Assembly (NCBI RefSeq): GCF_003119115.1
Contig: NZ_CP022369.1
Coordinates: forward strand, 372,001-436,000
DNA: 64,000 nt
Source of the DNA: Azospirillum sp. TSH58
GTDB taxonomy: Bacteria > Pseudomonadota > Alphaproteobacteria > Azospirillales > Azospirillaceae
Reading direction: 5' to 3'
A model generated the notes under the pieces. That model did no database searches, had not been told where the DNA came from, and worked only from the letters and a program-made list of their open reading frames with translations. Position 1 is the stretch's first letter, and the number at the start of each line of letters is the position of its first letter. Positions 44,536-52,055 of the stretch are shown in pieces. Both the position numbers and the translations under genes were made by a program.

Positions 44536-45330
44536 ATGGCCAAATCCATTCAGTTCAAATCAGGCGATTTGCTGTTCCGGCGGGGAGACGCGAGTGACTG
44601 TGTTTTTTGGGTCAGGCATGGGGAAATCGAAGTCCTGCGCGAGAATGGAGACAACGCCATCCTGATCGGGCATGTGCGGGGCGGCGAGTGGCTGGGCGAG
44701 ATGGGCGTCATTGAAGGCCGCAGCCGGAGTGCCACCGCCCGGGCCGTCAGCGATGGCGCCGCGGAAATCCTCACCCCGCAGGATTTCCTGGACCGGGTGA
44801 GCCGGGACGTATCCCTGGCGCGCGGGTTGATCCAGCGTCTCAGCATCCGCCTGCGGACGATCGAGGACAAGATTGCCGGCGACCTGCTGCTCTCGACGCG
44901 CGAGGCGGAACTGGCGGAGAACGGCGCGCCGTCGTCGGAGGCACTTCCCAACGACAACGAACGCATTCTATTGACCGCCGGGACGGACTCCCTGCGCAGG
45001 CGGATCGGTCCAAGCCCAATCCAGGTTGGGCAACTGCCCTTCGTGGTCGGTCGGCTCCCGATCAACGGCGAGGCACCGCCCCCACGTTCGCCCGATCTGT
45101 CCATCGACGATCAGCCGCCGTTTCGCCTGTCGCGCGATCACTTCATGATCAGCCGCAGCCAGGGCCGGCTGCTCGTGTCCGATCTTGGCAGCACGCTTGG
45201 GACGGTCGTCAACGGGCAGCCGATCGGGCATGATTTCATGAGGGACACCGCCCTTCTGAACCACGGTGAGAACCGCGTCCTTGCGGGCGGCTGGGGATCG
45301 CCCTTCGAGTTCATCGTTTCCATCGGCTGA
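44536..45330 (+). CDS. Cyclic-nucleotide-binding plus FHA domain protein
   Basis: A 264-aa protein. Residues ~5-115 are a Crp-type nucleotide-binding domain (GDLLFRRGDASDCVFWVRHG, GGEWLGEMGVIEGRSRSATARA). No helix-turn-helix follows. Instead, after a linker, residues ~160-262 are an FHA-like phosphothreonine-binding domain (VVGRLP, LSRDHFMISRSQGRLLVSDL, GSTLGTVVNG). It thus looks like a signalling adaptor joining a small-molecule or nucleotide signal to protein phosphorylation, not a transcription factor. It sits between the arc unit and an intact IS6 element. Confidence 0.88.
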   Translation: MAKSIQFKSGDLLFRRGDASDCVFWVRHGEIEVLRENGDNAILIGHVRGGEWLGEMGVIEGRSRSATARAVSDGAAEILTPQDFLDRVSRDVSLARGLIQRLSIRLRTIEDKIAGDLLLSTREAELAENGAPSSEALPNDNERILLTAGTDSLRRRIGPSPIQVGQLPFVVGRLPINGEAPPPRSPDLSIDDQPPFRLSRDHFMISRSQGRLLVSDLGSTLGTVVNGQPIGHDFMRDTALLNHGENRVLAGGWGSPFEFIVSIG

Positions 45331-45361
45331 AGGGGCATTGCCGAACAAACGCGCTTTTTCG

Positions 45362-46252
45362 GGCTCTGTTGCAAAGTTGGCCGGCACGCGGCGGAATGGC
45401 TGGACGCTGTTGGGAGCCAAGCCGTGTCGGACTTTAAGGGGCGCCACTTCGAGGGTGAGATCGTGCTCTGGGCGGTGCGCTGGTACTGCCGATACGGCAT
45501 CAGCTACCGTGATCTCGAGCAGATGATGGCCGAGCGCGGCGTCACGGTCGATCATTCAACGATCTACCGCTGGGTGCAGAAGTACGCGCCGGAGATCGAG
45601 ATGCGGCTACGCTGGCAGTGGCGCTGCCCACGGTCAACCAGTTGGCGGGTCGACGAGACCTACGTGAAGGTTGGTGGCACGTGGGCCTACCTGTACCGAG
45701 CCGTCGACAAGCATGGCAACACCATCGACTTCTACCTCTCTCCCACGCGCAACACCGCCGCCGCCAAGCGCTTCCTGTCCAAGGCGTTGAACGGCTTGAA
45801 GGAGTGGGAGACGCCGACGGTCATCAACACCGACAAGGCGCCAACTTATGGGCCGGCCTTGGCGGAGCTGAAGGCTGAGGGCAAATGTCCCGAGGAGACC
45901 GAGCACCGGCAGGTCAAATATCTGAACAACGTGGTGGAGGCCGATCATGGCAAGCTGAAGCAGCTGATCCGCCCGGTGCGAGGCTTCAAGACCCTGAAGA
46001 CGGCCTACGCAACGATTAAGGGTTTTGAGGTGATGCGGGCGCTCCGCAAGGGCCAAGCGTCCAGCTTCAACATCACCCGCGACATGCGGGGCGAGGCGCG
46101 CCTCGTCGAACGCGCCTTCAACATCGGACCCTGCATGCTCACCGAGGCCGTACAGTTCATCAGCCAGCAGCTCGAACCCCAGGACGCATAGCGTCGGCGG
46201 TGATGCCCGTAATCATCATCTCGCGCCTGCCGACAAACTTTGCAACAGAGCC
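45362..46252 (+). mobile_element. Intact IS6/IS26-type insertion sequence
   Basis: 891 bp bounded by inverted repeats: GGCTCTGTTGCAAAGTT is perfect at both ends, with weaker matching for ~8 more bases. It contains one intact transposase gene. The 8-bp flanks differ (ctttttcg left, gttctgac right), so there is no target-site duplication, as expected after recombination between copies or cointegrate resolution. Confidence 0.93.
45424..46191 (+). CDS. IS6-family transposase
   Basis: A 255-aa DDE transposase: N-terminal helix-turn-helix region (YGISYRDLEQMMAERGVTVD), catalytic Asp in WRVDETYVKV, second Asp in VINTDKAPTY, and Glu in NNVVEADHGKLK, with the C-terminal GFKTLKTAYATIKGFEVM block. Full length and undisturbed, it is probably functional and uses the flanking 17-bp repeats. 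Confidence 0.96.
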   Translation: MSDFKGRHFEGEIVLWAVRWYCRYGISYRDLEQMMAERGVTVDHSTIYRWVQKYAPEIEMRLRWQWRCPRSTSWRVDETYVKVGGTWAYLYRAVDKHGNTIDFYLSPTRNTAAAKRFLSKALNGLKEWETPTVINTDKAPTYGPALAELKAEGKCPEETEHRQVKYLNNVVEADHGKLKQLIRPVRGFKTLKTAYATIKGFEVMRALRKGQASSFNITRDMRGEARLVERAFNIGPCMLTEAVQFISQQLEPQDA

Positions 46253-46278
46253 GTTCTGACAGGAAGGGAGGAATCACC

Positions 46279-46446
46279 ATGAAGCCCCAGCGGTCCGCAC
46301 CCCGGCCCTCGTCGCCCTTCGCACGCCCCGACGGGTCCTGCCTCGGTCGTCTTCCGGACGAGCAGGAGGACGAGCCCGTGCCCGCCGCGCCGGCGGAACC
46401 CGAGGACAACCCCGGCCCGCCCACCGAGCCGATGAATCCGGCTTGA
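46279..46446 (+). CDS. Small Pro/Glu-rich hypothetical protein
   Basis: 55 aa (MKPQRSAPRPSSPFARPDGS...), acidic and proline-rich in the C-terminal half, predicted disordered. A strong ribosome site (GGGAGGAATCACC) directly precedes the ATG and supports translation. It begins 27 bp after the IS6 end, so the IS may supply or have displaced its promoter. Function unknown. Confidence 0.55.
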   Translation: MKPQRSAPRPSSPFARPDGSCLGRLPDEQEDEPVPAAPAEPEDNPGPPTEPMNPA

Positions 46447-46516
46447 TGCGGTTCGGAACACCGGCGCACGTTGGCCGCGACCGATCTGCCGCTGAACCTG
46501 CCGCTGAATGCCCGCC

Positions 46517-47062
46517 CTAAACCTGCGGCGATGATGTGCGTTCATCCACGCCGCCAAGCGCCTCTTCCCCACAACGGTAAGCCCGTGCAAGGGAGACGTC
46601 CTGTGCCGGCGTAAGCACGGCGTCAACGGCACTGAGCAGTGCGGTCTCTTCCTTTTGAATGTGCAGGACGAGGCCCTCGATCAGCTGCTGCCCGAAATGG
46701 CGGTAGACCGGCCAGCTTTCCTCATCGAACCCCTCACGCAGAGCCAGGGCGCACAGCCGGGTGATGCGGCGGACGAGCGGGCGCAGGGCTTCGTGGTCGG
46801 TCGAGAGGTCGGCCGTCATCTCGTAAGCGCCGGCGGCGGCGATGGGCGGGAAGAGCCACTGCTCTTCCAGGATAAAATGCCGTTCGAGGTCCTGGCCCAG
46901 TTCCTTGCCGATGGTGGCGAGCAGAACGCGACCGTCCGCGTCCAGATGTGGAATGTCGTCCTCCGTGGTGCGTTCGAGATAGGCTTCGAACGCGTTCAGA
47001 AGGTCGATGGTCCGGTGATGATCGTCGTGCAGGAGTTGGCCGGTCTGGCTGTCGGTGTGCAT
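46517..47062 (-). CDS. Hemerythrin-domain protein
   Basis: A 181-aa four-helix hemerythrin-like protein. Candidate di-iron ligands are DDHHRTIDLL, HFILEEQWLFP, STDHEALRPLV and HIQKEETALL, spaced as in the HHE domain. Such proteins near nitrite and NO reductase genes are often linked to NO handling or iron-centre repair (for example the DnrN/ScdA group), though this one is shorter. The start at 47062 is 23 nt after the FmdE-like gene's stop; there is no strong ribosome site. It and the FmdE-like gene are transcribed toward the left, downstream of nirK. Confidence 0.85.
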   Translation of the reverse strand: MHTDSQTGQLLHDDHHRTIDLLNAFEAYLERTTEDDIPHLDADGRVLLATIGKELGQDLERHFILEEQWLFPPIAAAGAYEMTADLSTDHEALRPLVRRITRLCALALREGFDEESWPVYRHFGQQLIEGLVLHIQKEETALLSAVDAVLTPAQDVSLARAYRCGEEALGGVDERTSSPQV

Positions 47063-47085
47063 GTTCGAAGCCGTTTGAAAGGAGG

Positions 47086-47712
47086 TCACGCGTCGGGTCG
47101 ACCATTCCAGGCGGTAAGCCTGACCAGCCGAGGATCGTCGGCGTGGTCCACCAGCATGCGTCGGACCCGTTCCTGCCATAGGGTGCGGAACTGTGCCGCT
47201 TCGTCCGGGGATGCCGCGTGGGACAACAGGCGCTGAAGAAGGCCGGACATCGCCGGATCGACCGGCACGACGCCGCTGTCGAGCGTCGCTTGCACGCCCG
47301 CTCCCGTGTCCGTGCGGACGAAGGCCATCGTCCCTTGAATGCCGACCCCGAAGGTCAGGAGGTTCCGGCGGTCGAAGCGTCCAGCGATGCCTTTGAAGCC
47401 GGTGTTTTCCGTCGCTCCGGTCAGCAGCGTGGCGACGCTTGCCATCACGCCGGCCACACCGTCGTCGGCTGCCTCGCGAACAGACACTGCGACGGTCCCG
47501 CGCTCGGGCACCTCATCGGGATACAGACGCTCCAGTGACCGTACGGTCATCAGGTAAGCGCCCGCGACGGTCGGGCAGGAATGGCCGGCCAGCCGCACCG
47601 CATCGGCATAGCCGTACTCAAGCAGGCCGTCCTCGGCCGCGCCGAGGAACGCGCTGAGCGGATCGAACACGACGAGCCGCGGCGCCGCATCATAGAAGGA
47701 TGGTAAGGTCAT
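47086..47712 (-). CDS. FmdE-family protein
   Basis: A 208-aa protein with the FmdE-type segments GHSCPTVAGAYLMTVRSLERLYP and DDGVAGVMASVATLLTGATEN. The GHSCP motif provides a candidate metal-binding His/Cys pair. The family name comes from formylmethanofuran dehydrogenase subunit E, but bacterial single-domain members have unknown roles and often occur beside anaerobic-respiration genes. Start at MTLPSFYDAAP; upstream in-frame codons are non-ATG. It lies 145 bp downstream of nirK on the same strand, with the hemerythrin gene following. Confidence 0.75.
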   Translation of the reverse strand: MTLPSFYDAAPRLVVFDPLSAFLGAAEDGLLEYGYADAVRLAGHSCPTVAGAYLMTVRSLERLYPDEVPERGTVAVSVREAADDGVAGVMASVATLLTGATENTGFKGIAGRFDRRNLLTFGVGIQGTMAFVRTDTGAGVQATLDSGVVPVDPAMSGLLQRLLSHAASPDEAAQFRTLWQERVRRMLVDHADDPRLVRLTAWNGRPDA

Positions 47713-47840
47713 GACCGGATCATCCCACGATGATGAAAGGGCCTCTTTGTCCTCGCGCAAACGGAACGGCCAAGCACCGGTGGCAAGCGGGAATGCCCAA
47801 CGGAGGAAGGCAGAGTCTCACCCCCACCTTCCCTGTGCGC

Positions 47841-47858
47841 ATCCCACCAGGGTGGGAT
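47841..47858 (-). terminator. Palindrome just after the nirK stop codon
   Basis: ATCCCACC-AG-GGTGGGAT is a perfect palindrome touching the nirK stop codon. It could form a compact hairpin and end or stabilise the nirK transcript; no T-run follows. Confidence 0.5.
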
Positions 47859-48922
47859 CAATGCTTCATCTCGCCGAGCTGCTTGCGGGAGTCGCCGCTC
47901 TTGTCGAGGATGATGCTGTCGTCCGCCTTGCCATCGACTTCCAGAATGCCGATGAGCCCCTTGGTGGCGCGGCTCAGAGCGTGGTCGACCAAGGCGTACT
48001 TGCCCGGATAGTCGACCTTGAACTCCACCATCGTCGCCCCGCCCGGCGCCACCGAGACCGTCTGCACGTTCTTCAGCGGCGGCGTGTCGAGGGCACCGAG
48101 GTTGTGGACGCGATCAAAGATCTCACCGATGACATGGAACGACGAGGTGAAGTTCGGTCCACCGACACCGAACCAGATGCGCACGGTTTCGCCCACACTG
48201 GCCTTCAATGGCTTGTCCTTCACCAGCCCACCCACGGCGCCGTTGAACACCAGATAGCCAGGCTTCTCGTTGACCAAGCCGTCATAGTCGTCCTCCGCAG
48301 CCGGCAGGTTCTTCGCCTTGGTGGCGTAGATTTCCTGCTGCATGACATAGAACTCCTTGTCGACCTTCGGCAGGCCGCCTTCGGGCTCCACCACAATCAG
48401 GCCGAACATGCCCTTGGCGATGTGCTGGGCGACCATCGGCGTGGCGCAATGATAGACGTACACACCCGGCGCCATCGCCTTGAACGAGAATTCCTTGGTC
48501 TGGCCCGGCTCCGCCTGGGTAATCTGTCCGCCGCCGAGGAAACCGGTGGCCGCGTGGAAATCAATGGAATGGTTCATGACCGACCCGGGCGCGTTCGTCA
48601 TGGACACGTTCACCGTGTCGCCGACACGGACGCGGACCATCGGGCCGGGGACCTTGTTGTTGAACGTCCAGTAAGTGTAGGTCGTGCCGTCATCCAGCCT
48701 GGCTTCGACCTCGGTCGTGGTCAACACGACGTTGTGGGTCTTTGGCGCGCGTTTGCCCGCCGCTTCCGGCGCCGGGACCGCCGCGGGGTCCTGGACAATG
48801 TCGACCGCCGGCTCCTTGACCTTCGGCTCGGCGTACAGCGTGGTGGCCGATGCGGCGCCGATCCCCGACAGGGCGATGAGGGCGGCGGCGCTGACGGTGG
48901 CCAGGAAGGTCTTGGTTTTCAT
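47858..48922 (-). CDS. nirK: Copper-containing nitrite reductase
   Basis: A 354-aa two-cupredoxin protein with signal peptide (MKTKTFLATVSAAALIALSG...ASA). Copper ligands are visible: His118, Asp121 and His123 in NHSIDFH, and His158, Cys159, His167 and Met172 in YHCATPMVAQHIAKGM. The spacing between Cys and His is one residue shorter than in classical class I enzymes and fits the AniA-like class II group. It reduces nitrite to NO in the periplasm. An NnrR/Dnr-type palindrome lies 61 nt upstream, predicting control by NO or nitrite under low oxygen. It is divergent from norCBQD. Confidence 0.97.
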   Translation of the reverse strand: MKTKTFLATVSAAALIALSGIGAASATTLYAEPKVKEPAVDIVQDPAAVPAPEAAGKRAPKTHNVVLTTTEVEARLDDGTTYTYWTFNNKVPGPMVRVRVGDTVNVSMTNAPGSVMNHSIDFHAATGFLGGGQITQAEPGQTKEFSFKAMAPGVYVYHCATPMVAQHIAKGMFGLIVVEPEGGLPKVDKEFYVMQQEIYATKAKNLPAAEDDYDGLVNEKPGYLVFNGAVGGLVKDKPLKASVGETVRIWFGVGGPNFTSSFHVIGEIFDRVHNLGALDTPPLKNVQTVSVAPGGATMVEFKVDYPGKYALVDHALSRATKGLIGILEVDGKADDSIILDKSGDSRKQLGEMKH

Positions 48923-48982
48923 GATGCAATCCAGGGCGAGTGTTGCTTGTGAAGCCAACGTCCCAGATTTCCCGGCCCCGTT

Positions 48983-48998
48983 ACTTGACGGTCGTCAA
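48983..48998. promoter_or_regulatory. NnrR/Dnr (FNR-type) operator upstream of nirK
   Basis: CTTGACGGTCGTCAAG is a near-perfect palindrome matching the TTGAC-N4-GTCAA form used by the NO-responsive FNR relatives NnrR and Dnr. It is centred about 68 nt upstream of the nirK start codon, within reach of a class II activator site. No regulator of this family is encoded in the window. Confidence 0.75.
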
Positions 48999-49418
48999 GA
49001 ATTTTAGGTAAGGGCAACGCTCCGATCACTTCCGTTTTTATTCTGATTTTTTCGCAATTGCGAGAAGTTGCTTTCTGGAGCGAGGGGGTTGAAGGGGTGT
49101 ATCGCCTGCAAAGGACTGAGAAAAACCACGAATCACAAGGCGGATGCTGATGAGGTCACCGAGCAGCTCATCGTCCGTCCCGCTGGGAGCATGGAATCGG
49201 CCCGGCACCCCTGCGACATCCCGCCGCGGCTCACGGCGTGAACAATGCCGCCGCACAGGGTTGCCGCGCCATGCAGCACCCTTCGGCTTCGAGAACCGCG
49301 TTCGAGGACACTCGGTCGTTCCATCCTATCCTTTTCCGCACTGGCCCAACGGTCCTGTTTGCGCTTCCACTGGTCCTGGACACGTAACCTAACCGTGTAA
49401 CGATAACAGGGGGAGGTG
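48999..49418. other. nirK-norC intergenic region
   Basis: About 420 bp without a convincing gene. It holds a 12-bp palindrome TCGCAATTGCGA (49052-49063) in an AT-rich stretch and, just before norC, four closely spaced TAAC words (cgtaacctaaccgtgtaacg). The norC promoter should lie here; I see no second full NnrR-type box. Confidence 0.5.
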
Positions 49419-49868
49419 ATGGCCGAGCGATTCACGAAATCAGCGGCGCGCAACATCTTCTACGGCGGGTCGCTCTTCTTCTTCGTCACCTTCGTCGCCC
49501 TGACGATTCACAGCCACTACTACATCCGAACGACCAGCACGGACGAGGCCACGCTGTCCGAGAGCGTCGCACGCGGCAAGCACGTGTGGGAAAGGAACGC
49601 CTGCATCAACTGCCACTCGCTGCTTGGTGAGGGTGCCTACTTCGCCCCGGAGCTCGGCAACGTCTGGGTCCGCTACGGCGGGCGGGAGGACGCCGAAGGC
49701 GCGCGGACGGCGCTGATCGCCTGGATGCAGTCGCAGCCCAGCGGCGTCGAGGGGCGCCGCCAGATGCCGCAGTTCAACCTGACCGACGCGGAACTCAACG
49801 ACCTCGTCGACTTCCTCGAATGGACCAGCCGCATCGACACGCAAGGCTGGCCACCGAACCAAGCGGGC
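49419..49868 (+). CDS. norC: Nitric oxide reductase subunit C (cytochrome c)
   Basis: The reading frame ends at 49871 including the stop. A 150-aa membrane-anchored cytochrome: one N-terminal transmembrane helix (FYGGSLFFFVTFVALTIHSH), haem motif CINCH at residues 62-66, and the axial-methionine region RRQMPQFNLTDAEL. It passes electrons to NorB. GGGGGAGG precedes the ATG at 49419 (a GTG codon directly before it is a possible alternative). norB follows after 15 nt. Confidence 0.96.
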
Positions 49869-49886
49869 TGAAGGGGGAGGCATGGC

Positions 49887-51236
49887 ATGAAATACGCGAC
49901 CCAACGCATCGCCTATTGGTACTTCGCCTGCGCGATGGCCCTGTTCGTCATCCAGGTGCTGGTCGGCTCGCTCGCCGGGACCGTCTATGTCCTGCCGAAC
50001 TTCCTGTCCGAGATCCTGCCCTTCAACATCCTGCGCATGATCCACACCAACGCGCTGATCGTGTGGCTCCTGCTCGGCTTTTTCGGCTCGGCCTATTACC
50101 TGATCCCGGAGGAGGCGGAGCGCGACATCGAGAGCCCGGTGCTCGCCTACGCCCAATTGGCCATCCTGATGGTCGGCGCCCTGGGCGCGGTGGTCGGCTA
50201 CACGCTGGGCATCCACGAGGGGCGCGAGTTCCTCGAACAGCCGCTGTGGGTGAAGATCGGCATCGTCGTCGCGGCGTTGATCTTCCTCTACAACGTTTCG
50301 CTGACCGTGATCAGAGGACGCAGGACGGCGATCACCAACGTCCTCCTGCTCGGGTTGTGGGGCATCGCGGTCTTCTTCCTGTTCGCCTTCTACAACCCGA
50401 CCAACCTCGCGCTGGACAAGCTGTACTGGTGGTACGTCGTCCATCTGTGGGTCGAGGGCGTGTGGGAACTGGTGATGGCCTCGGTCCTCGCCTTCCTGGT
50501 CATCAAGATGACCGGCGTCGACCGCGAGGTCGTGGAGAAGTGGCTCTACGCCATCGTCGGCCTCGCCCTGTTCTCCGGCCTGCTGGGCACGGGGCACCAT
50601 TATTACTGGATTGGTGCTCCGGGTTATTGGCAGTGGATCGGCTCGCTGTTCTCCACGCTGGAGGTCGCTCCCTTCTTCGCCATGGTCGTTTTCGCCTTCA
50701 CCATGGCCTGGAAGGGGCGGCGCGACCATCCGAACAAGGCCGCCTTCCTGTGGACGCTCGGCACCCCGGTGATGGCCTTCTTCGGCGCGGGCGTGTGGGG
50801 CTTCATGCACACGCTGTCCTGGGTCAACTACTACAGCCACGGCACCCAGGTCACCGCGGCGCACGGGCATCTCGCCTTCTTCGGGGCCTACGTGATGCTG
50901 AACCTCGCGATCATCAGCTACGCCCTGCCGAGCCTGCGCGGCCGCGCGCCCTACAACCAGGTGCTCAACATGTGGAGCTTCTGGATCATGACCTCGGCCA
51001 TGGCCTTCATGACCTTCACGCTGACCTTCGCGGGCGTCGTGCAGGTCCACCTGCAGCGCGTGCTGGGCATGACCTACATGGAGGTCCAGGAGCAGCTGGC
51101 CTTGTTCTACTGGATGCGCCTGGGGTCCGGCATCTTCGTGGTCGTCTCGGTGCTCATGTTCGTCTACGCGATGTTCGGACCGGCGCGCGGGCGGGTGCCC
51201 GCCCGCACCCAGCCCTCCGTCGCTCCGGCCGAGTGA
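49887..51236 (+). CDS. norB: Nitric oxide reductase large subunit
   Basis: A 449-aa, 12-span membrane protein of the haem-copper oxidase superfamily, cNOR type. Characteristic segments include FNILRMIHTNALIVW, VHLWVEGVWELVMASV, GTGHHYYWIGAPGYWQW and TAAHGHLAFFGAYV, which carry the haem and FeB histidines. It reduces two NO to N2O at the cytoplasmic membrane with NorC. The ATG used has GGGGGAGG 7 nt upstream; an out-of-frame ATG 5 nt earlier is ignored. The stop overlaps the norQ start (GTGA). Confidence 0.97.
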   Translation: MKYATQRIAYWYFACAMALFVIQVLVGSLAGTVYVLPNFLSEILPFNILRMIHTNALIVWLLLGFFGSAYYLIPEEAERDIESPVLAYAQLAILMVGALGAVVGYTLGIHEGREFLEQPLWVKIGIVVAALIFLYNVSLTVIRGRRTAITNVLLLGLWGIAVFFLFAFYNPTNLALDKLYWWYVVHLWVEGVWELVMASVLAFLVIKMTGVDREVVEKWLYAIVGLALFSGLLGTGHHYYWIGAPGYWQWIGSLFSTLEVAPFFAMVVFAFTMAWKGRRDHPNKAAFLWTLGTPVMAFFGAGVWGFMHTLSWVNYYSHGTQVTAAHGHLAFFGAYVMLNLAIISYALPSLRGRAPYNQVLNMWSFWIMTSAMAFMTFTLTFAGVVQVHLQRVLGMTYMEVQEQLALFYWMRLGSGIFVVVSVLMFVYAMFGPARGRVPARTQPSVAPAE

Positions 51237-52051
51237 CGGCGGTGGAGGACTCCTCCCGGCAGGGGACGGCGGGCGGCGCCGTCCCCTTCTACGCCCCCAC
51301 CGGCAACGAGGTGGCGTTGTTCGAGCACGCCCACCGCAACCGGCTGCCGCTGCTGCTCAAGGGCCCGACCGGCTGCGGCAAGACCCGCTTCGTCGCGCAC
51401 ATGGCGGCGAGGCTGGGGCGTCCGCTCCACACGGTGTCCTGCCACGACGACCTGACCGCCGCCGACCTGACCGGCCGCTACCTCCTCAAGGGCGGCGACA
51501 CGGTTTGGACCGACGGCCCGCTGACCCGCTCAGTGCGCGAGGGCGCGATCTGCTACCTCGACGAGGTGGTCGAGGCGCGCAAGGACGTCACCGTGGTGCT
51601 TCACCCGCTGACCGACGACCGCCGCCTGCTGCCCCTGGAGCGCACCGGCGAACTGCTGGAGGCGCCGCCGGCGTTCATGCTGGTCGTCTCCTACAACCCC
51701 GGCTACCAGAACATCCTGAAATCGTTGAAGCCCAGCACGCGCCAGCGCTTCGTCGCCATCGAGTTCGGCTTCCCGAAGCCCGATGCCGAAACCGGGATCG
51801 TCGTCCAGGAAAGCGGGCTGCCCGCAGACCGGGTCGCTCCGCTGGTGCGGCTTGGCAATGCCCTGCGCGCTCTCAAGGGGCAGGATCTTGAGGAAGGAGT
51901 GTCGACCCGGCTGTTGGTGTATTGCGCTTCCTTGATCCGCGACGGCATGCCTCGCGACGAGGCGATCCTGGCGTCGATGATCGAGCCGCTCACCGACGAC
52001 CCGGAGGTCAAGAAGGCGCTGCTTCGGGTCGCCGAACTCACGCTGGGATGA
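51233..52051 (+). CDS. norQ: NorQ/CbbQ-type AAA ATPase for NO reductase maturation
   Basis: A 272-aa MoxR/CbbQ AAA+ ATPase: Walker A GPTGCGKT, SCHDDLTAADLTGRYLL, Walker B ICYLDEVVEARKD and VSYNPGYQN with the sensor-1 asparagine. With NorD it activates NorCB, probably by metal insertion. The GTG start overlaps the norB stop (GTGA); a second in-frame GTG at 51242 is an alternative. Confidence 0.94.
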   Translation: MTAVEDSSRQGTAGGAVPFYAPTGNEVALFEHAHRNRLPLLLKGPTGCGKTRFVAHMAARLGRPLHTVSCHDDLTAADLTGRYLLKGGDTVWTDGPLTRSVREGAICYLDEVVEARKDVTVVLHPLTDDRRLLPLERTGELLEAPPAFMLVVSYNPGYQNILKSLKPSTRQRFVAIEFGFPKPDAETGIVVQESGLPADRVAPLVRLGNALRALKGQDLEEGVSTRLLVYCASLIRDGMPRDEAILASMIEPLTDDPEVKKALLRVAELTLG

Positions 52052-52055
52052 TCGC

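Noticed and set aside
49440..51050. 536-codon open frame on the minus strand
   Set aside because: Antisense to norC and norB, which are unmistakable.
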